Shown here: positions 1-9,440 of the stretch, in pieces
Layout: each line of letters opens with the position of its first letter
Numbering within the stretch: position 1 is the stretch's first letter
NCBI RefSeq assembly: GCF_010915725.1
Contig: NZ_JAAIJR010000001.1
Coordinates: 1 to 64,000 of the forward strand
Reading direction: 5' to 3'
Origin: Thiorhodococcus mannitoliphagus
Lineage (GTDB): Bacteria > Pseudomonadota > Gammaproteobacteria > Chromatiales > Chromatiaceae
DNA: 64,000 nt
The notes under the pieces: generated by a model
What the model was told of the DNA's origin: nothing
Databases searched by the model: none
What the model saw: the letters and a program-made list of their open reading frames with translations, nothing else
Translations under genes and position numbers: made by a program

Positions 1-979
1 GCGTCGATCGCATTGCACATTGTCTTGCCATCAATGGCCAAGCCCTCGTCGTCGGCGGCCAGCTGCGCATTCCAGCCCTGCAGCGCCTGATCGAGGGCGC
101 CGGGATCAACCCGTGTGAGCATATCGCGAATGCGGGTGCGGCTCGGGACCTCGTAGCGCCCGTGACGATAGCGGCAGCCAAAGCGCGCACGGGCGGCCTG
201 GCCAAGGTCCTTCGCCCAGGCGGCGATCGCCTTATCGCCACGCGCCCCGCACAACACCGCACCGGCGGCGATGGCGAGCACCGCCGGCAAGGGATGGCGC
301 CGACCTTGGCTGCGACGTGGATCGGGCACATCGGCAAAGAACTCAGGAAGCGAACGCATCTGCTTGGCACTCAACATCAGTTTCGGGGCTCCGTCGTGGT
401 CAAGAGGATCGCGCATTGGATGGGCCAGACGTGCCTGGGCGCGCGCGATCAAGGGACAAACAAAGACGCGCTTGGCGCCATCGGCACGGTCGCTGTAGTC
501 GGCGCGCGTGCGTCGATACTCGCGCGTCTGCCTGACCTCCGGGCAGTTGGCGTCTCGATCGCTGGTGCCGGTAAAGCAGCGCGGATCGACGAAGGTCTCC
601 AGCAGCCACAGCGGATAACCGAAGCGCGCCTGCCAATCGGCACTGACACGGCGCTCGCACAGCCCCAGCACCCGCGAGGCGAGATTGGGCACATGCCACT
701 GGGGCAGGATCAGAAAGCGGGCGTTGTTGGCGATCAGATGCAGACGGTCGAAGTGGTAGCACCGATCCCAGCCGATCCAGCGATCACGGGCAGCGCACTT
801 CCAGGCCGCCGCGCTCAGCACCAGCAATGCCAGGCACTGATCCCGCCAGGTGGCGACGTGCCAGAGGGTGTGACCGATCTTCGCCACGCCCCCAGATAAT
901 GATGCGCCGCGAGCCGTGCTTTGAAGCGCGCTTCTTCCTCAACAGCGACCGGGCGCAGGATGATGTCGTGCAAGTTCAC
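1..979 (-). pseudogene. DUF4338 (DruA-like) / ISAs1-type transposase fusion, frameshifted and cut by the window edge
   Basis: Minus-strand reading from a GTG at 979 gives an N-terminal segment beginning MNLHDIILRPVAVEEEARF. The frame then breaks at a run of five C (889-893, plus strand). Restoring one base gives a continuous protein to position 1: first a DUF4338-like part with segments such as KIGHTLWHVATWRDQ and WKCAARDRWIGWD, then from about 377 an ISAs1-family transposase N-terminus (MLSAKQMRSLPEFFADVPDP). That part ends in AIDGKTMCNAIDA, the start of the catalytic region (DGK). I recognise this as the widespread insertion-sequence protein that is often labelled DruA because of its DUF4338 part. 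The C-terminal catalytic half lies outside the window. No terminal inverted repeat was identified beside rpmE. The frameshift could be real decay, programmed slippage on the homopolymer, or a sequencing error. Confidence 0.75.
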
Positions 980-1185
980 GGCGCTGCCTCGCCAACCAGT
1001 ATTGGCGTGCAGTTTGAGTCAAACGCTGGGAAATGTCCAGAATCGAGGGTAAGTCCTGCTAGGACGTGTCAATCTACGGAAGAACGGTTTCGCCGTGGAA
1101 GTTCTAATTGCACACGACTTTAGCGCCTGGTATTCTTGAGCGTTTCCCAAGATATTCAACTGGCCCATACGGCCAAAGGGTCATC

Positions 1186-1386
1186 ATGAAAGAAGGAATC
1201 CATCCTGATTACACTGAGGTGAAGGTGGTCTGCAGCTGTGGCAACGCCTTCACGACGCGCTCCACCAAGGGCGAAGAGATGCATGTAGAGGTGTGCTCCG
1301 CTTGTCATCCCTTCTACACCGGGAAGCAGAAAGTGCTGGATACCGCCGGTCGGGTCGACAAGTTCCGTCGCAAGTACTCGCGCTGA
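1186..1386 (+). CDS. rpmE: 50S ribosomal protein L31 (zinc-binding form)
   Basis: This 66-residue protein is a small component of the large ribosomal subunit. It starts MKEGIHPDY and has the zinc-ribbon cysteines Cys16, Cys18, Cys37 and Cys40 (CSC and CSAC), so it is the Zn-containing C+ type rather than the zinc-independent YkgM type. The reading frame is open further upstream, but the ATG at 1186 follows a purine-rich AAAGGG about five bases ahead and matches the family start. It stands alone between the insertion-sequence remnant and maeB. Confidence 0.95.
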   Translation: MKEGIHPDYTEVKVVCSCGNAFTTRSTKGEEMHVEVCSACHPFYTGKQKVLDTAGRVDKFRRKYSR

Positions 1387-1616
1387 ATTCCAGGATCGAG
1401 CGCGGGGCGTCGGATCCAGGCGATCAGCGCACAGATCGACCTCCCGCCATCGAATCCCTTTCTGTCCGGGCTATCTAAACATTGGCCTAGTCTATTACCT
1501 TCGTGACGATCATTTGACTCGCCGCCGGTGCGAGGACATGATGTCGCTTGCGCCGCCTGCCGATGCACGAGTTCCTCCTCGCGCGCCTTCATGGACGTTT
1601 TCGCCTGCCTAGGGCG

Positions 1617-1645
1617 GCTCGACCTCTGTTTCGAGCCTGTCGAGC
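1617..1645. repeat. Inverted repeat in the rpmE-maeB spacer
   Basis: GCTCGAC (1617-1623) and GTCGAGC (1639-1645) form a 7-bp stem around a 15-base loop. It is about 50 bases ahead of maeB. The spacer 1387-1692 shows no other clear element: it lacks a T-run terminator after rpmE and a convincing -35/-10 pair. Confidence 0.35.
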
Positions 1646-1692
1646 TGTGGCTCGGTCAGCGGACGGCCGATCCTCATCCATTGGAGTGCACT

Positions 1693-2955
1693 GTGACTGA
1701 TCCTGAGAGCTTCGCCCATGCTGACGCCGACCTAAACCGGCAAGCGCTGGAGTATCACGCCCACCCGAAACCGGGGAAGATCGGCGTCGCGGTGACCAAG
1801 CCGGCTGCGACCCAGCATGATCTCTCGCTTGCTTATACACCTGGTGTCGCGGAGCCGGTGCGTCGCATCCATGCCGATCCTCTTCAGGCTTACGAGTACA
1901 CCAACAAGGGCAATCTTGTCGCGGTGATCACGGATGGCAGCGCGGTGCTCGGGCTCGGCAACGTCGGCGGACTGGCCGGCAAGCCCGTGATGGAGGGAAA
2001 GGCCGTCCTCTTCAAGCAGTTCGCGGATATCGATTGCTTCGATATCGAGGTGCAGGCCGAGCATCCGCAAGCCTTTATCGAGACGGTCATGCGGATCGCC
2101 CCGAGCTTTGGCGGCATCAACCTCGAGGACATCGCGGCACCGCATTGCTTCGAGATCGAGCAGTCCCTTATCGAGCAGCTCGACATTCCCGTCTTCCATG
2201 ACGACCAGCACGGCACGGCGATCATCATCGCTGCCGGACTGCTGAATGCGCTCGAGATTCAAGGCAAGAGCCTCGAAGAGGCGCGCATCGTGGTGCTGGG
2301 CGCGGGTGCGGCAGGCATCGCCGGGGTGCGCCTGCTGATGACCTTGGGCGCGCACCGCAACAATATCTTCTGCGTCGACCGTCAGGGGATCATTCACACG
2401 GGTCGAAAGGATCTCAATCCCTATAAGTTCGGCGTTGCGGCAGATACCGACAAGCGGACCTTGAGCGATGCCATGGAAGGGGCCGACGTCTTCATCGGCG
2501 TATCCGGACCTGATCTCGTATCGCCCGAGATGTTGGCTTCGATGGCCCCTCGTCCGGTGGTCTTTGCCCTATCCAATCCAGTGCCCGAGATCCGGCCATC
2601 CGTTGCCATGAAGGTGCGCGACGACTTGATCATGGCGACGGGGCGCTCCGATTATCCGAATCAGATCAACAACGTCCTCGGCTTCCCCTTCATCTTCCGT
2701 GGTGCACTTGACGTACGCGCTTCGCGGATCAACGAGGACATGCAGATCGCGGCTGTAGAGGCGCTGCGGTCGTTGGCCCATGAGCCGGTGCCGGCCGAAG
2801 TGCTGGAGGCGTACAAGCTCGAGGCACTGCAATTCGGCCCGGACTACATCATCCCCAAGCCATTCGATCCGCGTCTGCGAGATCGGGTGCCCCGTGCCGT
2901 CGCCTTGGCCGCGATTCAAAGCGGCGTTGCCCGTATTCCGCAATCCTCCTCATGA
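1693..2955 (+). CDS. maeB: NADP-type malic enzyme, short form
   Basis: It catalyses oxidative decarboxylation of malate to pyruvate and CO2, linking C4 acids to pyruvate and supplying reducing power. The 420-residue protein has the malic-enzyme N-terminal domain (YTPGVAEP, ITDGSAVLGLGNVG), the metal-binding FHDDQHGTA segment, a Rossmann motif GAGAAGIA, and the family segment NVLGFPFIFRGALDV. It lacks the C-terminal phosphotransacetylase-like domain of long MaeB proteins. The open frame extends upstream to 1528, but the GTG at 1693 has GGAG six bases ahead and begins the conserved part, so that start is preferred. It is followed 106 bases later by mdh on the same strand. Cofactor preference is inferred from the family, not from a diagnostic residue. 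Confidence 0.9.
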   Translation: MTDPESFAHADADLNRQALEYHAHPKPGKIGVAVTKPAATQHDLSLAYTPGVAEPVRRIHADPLQAYEYTNKGNLVAVITDGSAVLGLGNVGGLAGKPVMEGKAVLFKQFADIDCFDIEVQAEHPQAFIETVMRIAPSFGGINLEDIAAPHCFEIEQSLIEQLDIPVFHDDQHGTAIIIAAGLLNALEIQGKSLEEARIVVLGAGAAGIAGVRLLMTLGAHRNNIFCVDRQGIIHTGRKDLNPYKFGVAADTDKRTLSDAMEGADVFIGVSGPDLVSPEMLASMAPRPVVFALSNPVPEIRPSVAMKVRDDLIMATGRSDYPNQINNVLGFPFIFRGALDVRASRINEDMQIAAVEALRSLAHEPVPAEVLEAYKLEALQFGPDYIIPKPFDPRLRDRVPRAVALAAIQSGVARIPQSSS

Positions 2956-3061
2956 CCAGTATGATTGGCTAGAGGCTCGGGCGGACGCTTACCGACGCTG
3001 GCAACTCGCGGAGATCCCGAGCATCCGACGGAACAGCCACAATGACCGGAGGAGCAGAGAC

Positions 3062-3994
3062 GTGAGAAAGATCAGCATTGTCGGTGCCGGCCGAGTCGGT
3101 GAAACCGCTGCGCAGATTCTGGCGGAAGAGGAGTATTGTCGAGAGATTGCCTTGTTAGACGTGCGCGAGGATGTCCCTGAGGGAATCGCCTTAGACATCC
3201 TTCAGACCGCTCCCTTCTTCGAATTCGATTGCGCCGTTCAGGGCAGCAACGATCCGCGCATCCTCAAGGATTCAGACCTGGTCATCGTCACGGCCGGCTT
3301 CCCGCGAAAGCCTGGAATGTCGCGGGCGGACGTCCTGGAAAGCAATGTCCGCATTATCGACGAAGTGACCGACCATATCCTCGCGCACGCGCCAAATGCC
3401 ATGGTGCTCATCGTCTCCAACCCGGTGGATGCCCTCACCTACAGGGTGACGCAACGCACCGGATGGGATCGCAGTCGGGTGTTCGGTCAAGCTGGAGTGC
3501 TGGACGCTTCCCGAATGGCTAGCTTCATCGCGCAAGAGACCGGTTTCTCGGCCTTGGACATTACCACCATGGTGCTTGGCGGCCATGGCGATACCATGGT
3601 GCCGGTGCCCAGGTTCTGCACCATCAATGGTGTCCCCATCAGTTATTTCCTGACAGAGGAGCGCATTGACGCGATCAATGAGCGAACCCGCAAAGGCGGC
3701 GCCGAGATTCTCGCCCTGCGCAAGAATTCGAGTGCCTACGATGCGCCGGGTGCGGCTGTTGCGGCCATGGTCGACGCGATCGTGAACAACCGCCGTCGTT
3801 TGCTGCCCTGCGTCGCCCTGCTAGAAGGCGAGTATGGTGAGGCAGATATTGCCATGGGTGTTCCCTGCGTCCTTGGCGAGAAGGGCGTCGAATCCGTCGT
3901 TGAGCTGGATCTAAATGCCCGCGAGCGCGCCGATTTCGAGCGATCCGCGACGGCGGTCCGCAAGGAGATCGAGCAACTGCGCAGCCTGTCTTGA
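3062..3994 (+). CDS. mdh: Malate dehydrogenase (LDH-like type)
   Basis: It interconverts malate and oxaloacetate with NAD in the TCA cycle. The 310-residue protein has GAGRVGETAAQ (nucleotide-binding turn) at the N-terminus and an acidic LLDVRED after the second strand, which favours NAD. It also has the substrate-loop arginines in PRKPGMSRADV and the catalytic histidine in GGHGDTMVP. These are features of the tetrameric LDH-like MDH group rather than of E. coli-type Mdh. The start is a GTG with GGAGGAG about seven bases upstream, although the frame is open further 5' through the end of maeB. It lies between maeB and gltA, so three consecutive genes handle malate, oxaloacetate and citrate. 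Confidence 0.93.
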   Translation: MRKISIVGAGRVGETAAQILAEEEYCREIALLDVREDVPEGIALDILQTAPFFEFDCAVQGSNDPRILKDSDLVIVTAGFPRKPGMSRADVLESNVRIIDEVTDHILAHAPNAMVLIVSNPVDALTYRVTQRTGWDRSRVFGQAGVLDASRMASFIAQETGFSALDITTMVLGGHGDTMVPVPRFCTINGVPISYFLTEERIDAINERTRKGGAEILALRKNSSAYDAPGAAVAAMVDAIVNNRRRLLPCVALLEGEYGEADIAMGVPCVLGEKGVESVVELDLNARERADFERSATAVRKEIEQLRSLS

Positions 3995-4044
3995 CACTCT
4001 TCCACAACGACCCCTTACCCCCGACTCGAAAACCAATCCCTGTT

Positions 4045-4072
4045 GTTCCTCGTGATTTCTAGCACGAGGAAC
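4045..4072 (+). repeat. Hairpin in the gltA leader
   Basis: GTTCCTCGTG (4045-4054) and CACGAGGAAC (4063-4072) form a perfect 10-bp stem with an 8-base loop, ending 22 bases before the gltA ATG. No T-run follows, so it is not a standard terminator. It could stabilise or regulate the gltA leader or weakly end mdh transcription. Confidence 0.5.
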
Positions 4073-4094
4073 GACCTTGGCTAGGAGCGAGCTA

Positions 4095-5390
4095 ATGTCG
4101 AACGAGACCATCACCGTCATCAACAATGCCACTGGCGAGCGGCATGATTTTCCGTTGAGACAAGGATCCTTGGGGCCAGCTGCGGTGGATATCTCCTCGC
4201 TCTACAAAGAAGCCGGATTCTTCACCTACGATCCTGGTTTCATGTCGACCGCAAGCTGCAACAGCGCCATCACCTACATCGACGGCGAGGAGGGTGTGCT
4301 GCTCTATCGCGGTTATCCGATCGAGCAGTTGGCGACCAAGGCCAGCTTTCTGGAGGTTGCCTACCTGCTTCTTTATGGTGATCTGCCGGACGAGAAGGCC
4401 CTGGTGGACTTCGAGAAGATCATCACCCGCCACACCATGCTCAACGAGAATCTCAAGGACTTTCTCGACGGGTTCCACTATGACGCGCACCCGATGGCGA
4501 TGCTCGTCGGCGTGGTGGGCTCGCTCTCCGCCTTCTATCACGATTCGCTCAGCGTCAACGATCCACGTCATCGCGAGATCTCGGCGCACCGGCTCATCGC
4601 CAAGCTGCCCACGATTGCCGCGGCCGCCTACAAACACAGCGTCGGCGAGCCCATCATGTATCCGCGCAACGATCTACGCTACTGCGCGAACTTCCTGCAC
4701 ATGATGTTCGCGACACCCTGTGAGCATTACAAGCCTGGATTGGTTGCCGAAAAGGCGATGAATCTCCTCTTTATCCTGCATGCGGATCACGAACAGAACG
4801 CCAGCACCTCGACCGTGCGTCTGGCCGGCAGCTCTGGCGCCAACCCCTTCGCCTGTATCGCCGCGGGGATCGCCTCACTCTGGGGACCCGCGCACGGCGG
4901 GGCCAACGAGGCGGTTCTAGACATGCTGCTGGAGATTGGTGACGTCAAGGAGGTCCCGCGCTACATCGAGAAGGCCAAGGACAAGGACGACCCTTTCCGT
5001 CTCATGGGATTCGGGCATCGGGTCTATAAGAACTATGACCCCCGCGCCAAGATCATTCGGGAGGTTTGTCACCAGGTTCTCGACGAGATCGCGGACGTCA
5101 ACAACCCGCTGCTCGAACTCGCGATGAAGCTGGAGGAGATCGCGCTCAACGACGAGTATTTCGTCGAGCGCAAGCTCTATCCGAATGTGGATTTCTACTC
5201 GGGCATCATCTACCAAGCTCTCGGAATACCCAGAAACATGTTCACCGTCATGTTTGCCGTGGCTCGCACCGTCGGCTGGGTCTCGCATTGGCTAGAGATG
5301 ATGTCGGACTCGAACAACAGGATCGGTCGCCCCAGACAGATCTATCGCGGCCCAACGCAGCGCGATTATCTACCCATCTCGAAACGATAG
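4095..5390 (+). CDS. gltA: Citrate synthase (type II, hexameric family)
   Basis: It condenses oxaloacetate with acetyl-CoA to citrate at the entry of the TCA cycle. The 431-residue length matches the Gram-negative type II enzyme. Catalytic-region segments are present: [23 protein letters not shown] (active-site histidine) and PNVDFYSG (active-site aspartate). A TTG 18 bases upstream is also in frame, but the ATG at 4095 has AGGAG seven bases ahead and is preferred. A 10-bp stem hairpin precedes the ribosome site. The last 25 bases overlap the 3' end of the opposing gene. Confidence 0.95.
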   Translation: MSNETITVINNATGERHDFPLRQGSLGPAAVDISSLYKEAGFFTYDPGFMSTASCNSAITYIDGEEGVLLYRGYPIEQLATKASFLEVAYLLLYGDLPDEKALVDFEKIITRHTMLNENLKDFLDGFHYDAHPMAMLVGVVGSLSAFYHDSLSVNDPRHREISAHRLIAKLPTIAAAAYKHSVGEPIMYPRNDLRYCANFLHMMFATPCEHYKPGLVAEKAMNLLFILHADHEQNASTSTVRLAGSSGANPFACIAAGIASLWGPAHGGANEAVLDMLLEIGDVKEVPRYIEKAKDKDDPFRLMGFGHRVYKNYDPRAKIIREVCHQVLDEIADVNNPLLELAMKLEEIALNDEYFVERKLYPNVDFYSGIIYQALGIPRNMFTVMFAVARTVGWVSHWLEMMSDSNNRIGRPRQIYRGPTQRDYLPISKR

Positions 5391-6001
5391 TCGGATTCCT
5401 CTTCGGCCAGCATTTGTTCGACTTCTGCGACACTTGCCCCGCGCTGCGGTCGGTCTGTCACTGGATCGAGGGGCGGATGTCGCAGATGGTCGCTCGGCAG
5501 CACAATGAGCGACACAGGGACCTCTCCCGCGAGAAACCGAAACTCAGGGTGGCTAGCGCGCTGTCCTTGAGGATAGCGGAAGCTGCGCTCGCCTTCCTGC
5601 CAAGGGATATTGCGTTCGATGAGGGCGAAAATCACATCCTCGGCACGATCGGCGAATAGAAACATTTGGACCCCGCCTTGGAGATCACCCGTGCCAGTGA
5701 GCGCTGCCCCAACCAAACGCGGTGAAAAGGCCGCGAAGACACGCATGGCGGAGAGCGCATGGCGGCGCAGCTCGCGGCGCTCGAGAAAATGAGCGTCCCC
5801 AAGAAAGAGCCGGCGGTGCGTTAGGATGGCCTCTTGGACCGCTTCGTTCGAAGGCCAATTGCGTCGGTCACGGACACCGGCTCGCGCGGCGGCTTTGCGT
5901 CGCGCGTGCTCGAAATCGGTCAGACCCTGGTCGACCATGATGCGAGCGGCCTCGTAGGCCAGTGTGTCTTTCAATGCGGCAGTGCGCTCACGCCGGGCCA
6001 T
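5366..6001 (-). CDS. Conserved protein of unknown function, possibly nucleotidyltransferase-like
   Basis: The 211-residue soluble protein has a basic helical N-terminal half rich in Arg and Ala. The C-terminal half ([42 protein letters not shown]) has strand-loop-strand spacing that resembles minimal nucleotidyltransferases, but I see no complete GS-x-DxD signature and do not assign a reaction. It ends in an acidic tail. The ATG at 6001 has GAGGAGG eight bases ahead; a TTG one codon upstream is less likely. Its 3' end overlaps the gltA 3' end by 25 bases in convergent orientation, so neither gene has room for its own terminator. Confidence 0.75.
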   Translation of the reverse strand: MARRERTAALKDTLAYEAARIMVDQGLTDFEHARRKAAARAGVRDRRNWPSNEAVQEAILTHRRLFLGDAHFLERRELRRHALSAMRVFAAFSPRLVGAALTGTGDLQGGVQMFLFADRAEDVIFALIERNIPWQEGERSFRYPQGQRASHPEFRFLAGEVPVSLIVLPSDHLRHPPLDPVTDRPQRGASVAEVEQMLAEEESDYRFEMGR

Positions 6002-6595
6002 CAAAGTTGCCTCCTCAGGATTCGGGCGGATTGTCGAGGGGCTAGCGCCTCCTTAGCCGCCGGGCCCTTGAAGATGCGCCGGCAAGCGCATGAATATCCC
6101 TTGCCTTAAATGTCAGTGACTCCGCATGAAGCCTCTGTATCAAAGCTACCACAGAATTGTGACGGGGGTCTCAGTTCGCGCTAAATGTCCTTCCTGACGA
6201 GCATCTGTCGGCGGCTGTATCCACGGTCTTATGACCGAGACTTGGAACTAACTCACCTTGACGCTGCTACCCCTCTTCGCCGATGTGGCTATAATGGCCC
6301 ATAGCCTTTCCCGGCATTGCACCTCTTAAGGCGTTAGGATAAATCGGGACAGCAGGGAGGAAGTGGCCGTGCATCAAGGAGAAAACAGGGGGCTCTTGCC
6401 AGTTTTGTTCGCGGCGCGATGCGGGTCGCGGCGCATCCGTTGCAACGGCTCCCGGCTTGCAGCAGCGCCACTCCGCGCGCTCTTGTTGGCACCGGAGATT
6501 CAAGGATGGCGTATGCCCAGCGCTGAAGAATTGTGGCGTCGGCGTTGTAATCAAGGTCAATCAAGTCGCGATGGATTCAGCAAGGTGAGAACAGT
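6002..6595. other. Long non-coding spacer before pilM with a promoter-like -10 box
   Basis: These 594 bases separate the divergent unknown gene from pilM. A perfect TATAAT is at 6290-6295, but the only TTGACG (6258-6263) is 26 bases upstream, too far for a normal sigma-70 pair. A TTGGCAC at 6486-6492 lacks a matching -12 element. Short open frames on both strands (for example minus 6334-6564) have no recognisable product. No tRNA or other RNA fold was recognised. Confidence 0.4.
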
Positions 6596-7669
6596 ATGTT
6601 TGGCCTGAGTCGCAAGAACGCACCCCTTCTAGGTATCGACATCAGCTCGACCGCCGTGAAGCTGATTGAGCTTTCTCGATCTAGCAGTTCCAAAGCAAGC
6701 CAGTATCGCGTCGAGCACTACGCGATCGAGCCTCTGCCGGCGAACGCGGTGGCGGAGAAGAAGATCACCGAGCCGGAGGCAGTCGGTCAGTGCATCCGCA
6801 AGGCCGTGAGCAAGGCTGGCACGCGCGCGAAGAGAGCGGCGGTCGCGGTCGCCGGGTCGGCGGTCATTACCAAAGTGATCACCATGCCCGCTGCCTTGAG
6901 TGATGCGGAAATCGAAACGCAGATTCAGCTTGAGGCAGATCAATACATTCCCTATCCGCTGGAAGAGGTCAATCTCGACTTCAACATCATCGGCCCGTCC
7001 AAGAGCAGTCCCGAAGTGGTCGATGTGCTGCTAGCCGCCTCGCGACGGGAGAATGTCGATGATCGCATCAGCGTGCTAGAGCTTGCCGGGCTGTCAGCGG
7101 CCATCGTCGATGTCGAGGCCTATGCGATGGAGAATGCATGCTCGCTGCTCCAAGGGACGCACGAGCAGGGCAGTCCATCCAAGACCTTGGCGGTTGTGGA
7201 TGTCGGCGCGGCGACAACGACGCTGCATGTCCTCAACGGGGGGCAGATCATCTACACAAGGGAACAAAACTTCGGTGGTCAGCAGCTGAGGGAAGAGGTC
7301 CAACGTCGCTATGGGCTGTCGCGCGAGCAGGCGATTCAGAAGATTCTTGACGGCGACGTGGCGGAGACCTACGAGATCGACGTGCTTGGGCCCTTCAAGG
7401 AGGCGCTCGCCCAGCAGATCGGTCGGGCGCTGCAGTTCTTTTACTCAGGGACGACCTTCAACAAGGTGGACCAAATCCTTCTGGCCGGCGGACCTGCCAG
7501 CATCGCCCGGATCGATGCCTTGGTCGAAGACAGGCTCAAGGTCCCGACCATGGTCGCGCAGCCCTTCAGTCAGATGTCCATCGCACCGGACATCAAGTCC
7601 CAACAACTTATGCGAGAGGCGCCGGGCATGATGGTCGCGGTCGGGCTCGCGCTGCGAGGGCTCGATTAG
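6596..7669 (+). CDS. pilM: Type IV pilus inner-membrane platform protein PilM
   Basis: This cytoplasmic actin-like ATPase-fold protein binds the N-terminus of PilN and couples the pilus alignment complex to the motor. The 357 residues show LGIDISSTAVKLIEL (phosphate-1-like loop), VDVGAATTTLHV (phosphate-2-like loop) and the FtsA-like segment FYSGTTFNKVDQILLAGG. It is the first gene of pilMNOPQ, preceded by a 594-base spacer, and its stop is directly followed by the pilN start. Confidence 0.96.
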   Translation: MFGLSRKNAPLLGIDISSTAVKLIELSRSSSSKASQYRVEHYAIEPLPANAVAEKKITEPEAVGQCIRKAVSKAGTRAKRAAVAVAGSAVITKVITMPAALSDAEIETQIQLEADQYIPYPLEEVNLDFNIIGPSKSSPEVVDVLLAASRRENVDDRISVLELAGLSAAIVDVEAYAMENACSLLQGTHEQGSPSKTLAVVDVGAATTTLHVLNGGQIIYTREQNFGGQQLREEVQRRYGLSREQAIQKILDGDVAETYEIDVLGPFKEALAQQIGRALQFFYSGTTFNKVDQILLAGGPASIARIDALVEDRLKVPTMVAQPFSQMSIAPDIKSQQLMREAPGMMVAVGLALRGLD

Positions 7670-8242
7670 ATGGCGCGTATCAATCTACTCCCTTGGCGCG
7701 AAGAAGCGCGCCAACAACGCCGCAAGGACTTCTTGACTGCGCTCGGGCTCGGATTAGTCGTTACCTTTCTTGGGGCGATTCTGGTACACCTCTATTTCGA
7801 GGACCGCATCAGCTCGCAGCAGGCAAGAAACACCTATCTCAAGACCGAGATCGCCAGCCTGGATCGCAAGATCAAAGAAATCCAGAATCTCGAAAAGACC
7901 AAGGCGGACCTGCTCGCAAGGATGGACATCATCCAGAAGCTGCAGACGAGCCGGCCCGAGATCGTGAGGCTCTTCGATGAGCTGATTTCCGCGCTGCCGT
8001 CCGGCGTCTACCTAACCAAGGTGCAACAGTCAGGGCGCTCAGTCGTCATTGAAGGCAGAGCCCAGTCCAATGCTCGGGTGTCTGCATTCATGGGCAAGAT
8101 CGAGCAATCCGAGTGGATTGGCAATCCGAGGTTGATGCTGATCGAGAACAAAGACAAGACAGGCACCGGACTCAGTCACTTCAGGCTCTCGTTCGACCAG
8201 GTCAGCCCGAAGAAGGCGGACGAGACCGACGAGCAGGTCTAG
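7670..8242 (+). CDS. pilN: Type IV pilus assembly protein PilN
   Basis: This bitopic inner-membrane protein has a cytoplasmic N-terminus that docks on PilM and a periplasmic domain that pairs with PilO. The 190 residues begin MARINLLPWREEARQ, with the conserved INLLPWR PilM-binding motif. A transmembrane helix (about residues 23-42) follows, then a coiled-coil stretch and a ferredoxin-like periplasmic domain. The ATG abuts the pilM stop codon with no gap, which implies coupled translation. Confidence 0.96.
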   Translation: MARINLLPWREEARQQRRKDFLTALGLGLVVTFLGAILVHLYFEDRISSQQARNTYLKTEIASLDRKIKEIQNLEKTKADLLARMDIIQKLQTSRPEIVRLFDELISALPSGVYLTKVQQSGRSVVIEGRAQSNARVSAFMGKIEQSEWIGNPRLMLIENKDKTGTGLSHFRLSFDQVSPKKADETDEQV

Positions 8243-8287
8243 CCTTGGGCTTCGGAGAACAAGCGAGAATCCGAATGGGATGCCGTT

Positions 8288-8893
8288 ATGGACCTGAATG
8301 AGCTAAACGAACTAGACCTTAGCACCTTTGGCGAATGGCCGCTGCCGGTCAAAGCTGTGGCCATTTTGTTGGCCTGTATCGCCCTCGGTGGCGCGGCCTA
8401 TTACTTCGACACCAAGGATCAGCTTGGGCGTCTTGCGCAAGCCCAGTCACAGGAACGCGACCTCCGGGGCGAACTGGAGCGTAAGCAGAAAAAGGCGGCG
8501 AACCTGGACGCCTACAAGAACCAGCTTGCCGAGATGAAGGAATCCTTCGGTGCCATGCTGCGACAATTGCCGAACAAGACAGAGGTCGCTTCGCTCCTGG
8601 TGGATGTGTCACAGACAGGCTTGGCGAACGGACTCGAGTTCGAGCTTTTTCAGCCAGAGAGTGAAGTCAAGAAAGACTTTTACGCCGAGCTGCCGATCCG
8701 GGTGCGTGTGAACGGTAATTACAACGACTTTGGCCGCTTCATCAGTGGCCTGGCCGCCTTACCGCGGATCGTGACCATCCATAACATCTCAATGGAGAAC
8801 AGCGGGCAAAAGGGTGGAAGCCCAGGCGAGTCATTATCATTGCAAGCAACGGTGAAGACCTACCGCTACCTTGACGAGGAGGCTGCAGAATGA
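8288..8893 (+). CDS. pilO: Type IV pilus assembly protein PilO
   Basis: This inner-membrane partner of PilN has 201 residues, with an N-terminal acidic segment, one transmembrane helix (about residues 22-40), a coiled coil and a periplasmic ferredoxin-like domain containing YNDFGRFISGLAALPRIV. It joins PilN and PilP in the periplasmic alignment complex of the pilus. Its last codons overlap the pilP start (ATGA). Confidence 0.95.
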   Translation: MDLNELNELDLSTFGEWPLPVKAVAILLACIALGGAAYYFDTKDQLGRLAQAQSQERDLRGELERKQKKAANLDAYKNQLAEMKESFGAMLRQLPNKTEVASLLVDVSQTGLANGLEFELFQPESEVKKDFYAELPIRVRVNGNYNDFGRFISGLAALPRIVTIHNISMENSGQKGGSPGESLSLQATVKTYRYLDEEAAE

Positions 8894-9420
8894 GCGGCCG
8901 TCGGCAAATGCAAGGATTCTTGTGGCTCACCCTGGCGCTGCTGCTCACAGGCTGTGAAGGCGACAGAATGAGCGACCTCGAGGACTATGTGCAATCTGTC
9001 CTCAATAAACCGCCGGGGCCGATCGAGCCGCTCCCGGAGATCAAGCCGGTGGCCACCTTCGTTTACGAACCAGCGGATCGGCGAGACCCCTTCACCCCTG
9101 ACGCGCAGTCAGCGCCCGAGGAGGAAATCGCGCTCGACAACGGCCTGGCACCTGACCCGAATCGGCGCAAGGAGGAGCTGGAGGGTTATCCTTTGGACTC
9201 GCTCCGAATGGTCGGTACGCTGGATACGGGCAGCGAGCGTTGGGGTTTGATTCGAACAAAGGAAGGCATCCTGCATCGCGTCAGAGTCGGTAATCATCTG
9301 GGCCAGAACAACGGTCAGATCATCAGTATCGAGGACGACGAGATCCAATTGACCGAAATCGTTTCAGATGCGCCTGGCCAATGGCGTGAGCGCGCGGCAA
9401 CGGTCGCGCTGTCAGAATGA
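8890..9420 (+). CDS. pilP: Type IV pilus lipoprotein PilP
   Basis: This periplasmic inner-membrane lipoprotein connects PilNO to the secretin PilQ. The 176 residues begin with a lipoprotein signal (LALLLTGC, Cys22 as the lipidated residue). A Pro-rich linker follows, then the beta-domain (RRDPFTP, LRMVGTLDTGSERWGLIRT) typical of PilP. It starts in an ATGA overlap with pilO and ends in another ATGA overlap with the long pilQ frame. Confidence 0.95.
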   Translation: MSGRRQMQGFLWLTLALLLTGCEGDRMSDLEDYVQSVLNKPPGPIEPLPEIKPVATFVYEPADRRDPFTPDAQSAPEEEIALDNGLAPDPNRRKEELEGYPLDSLRMVGTLDTGSERWGLIRTKEGILHRVRVGNHLGQNNGQIISIEDDEIQLTEIVSDAPGQWRERAATVALSE

Positions 9421-9440
9421 TCCGTGGAGGGAAGACTGCG

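Noticed and set aside
162-899. Long plus-strand reading frame of 245 codons
   Set aside because: It lies opposite the transposase-type gene and its composition (Arg, Ala, Gly, Gln) is that of an antisense shadow; the minus strand carries the recognisable protein.
1-979. A Druantia defence island
   Set aside because: Only the DUF4338 part is present and it is joined to a transposase; no druB-E or helicase genes are nearby.
1528-1692. N-terminal extension of maeB
   Set aside because: The extra 55 codons do not resemble malic enzymes, and a good ribosome site precedes the GTG at 1693.
6258-6295. TTGACG and TATAAT as one sigma-70 promoter
   Set aside because: The spacer is 26 bases, far from 16-19.
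6486-6502. TTGGCAC before pilM as a sigma-54 promoter
   Set aside because: The position of the -12 GC reads TC, so the essential second element is missing.
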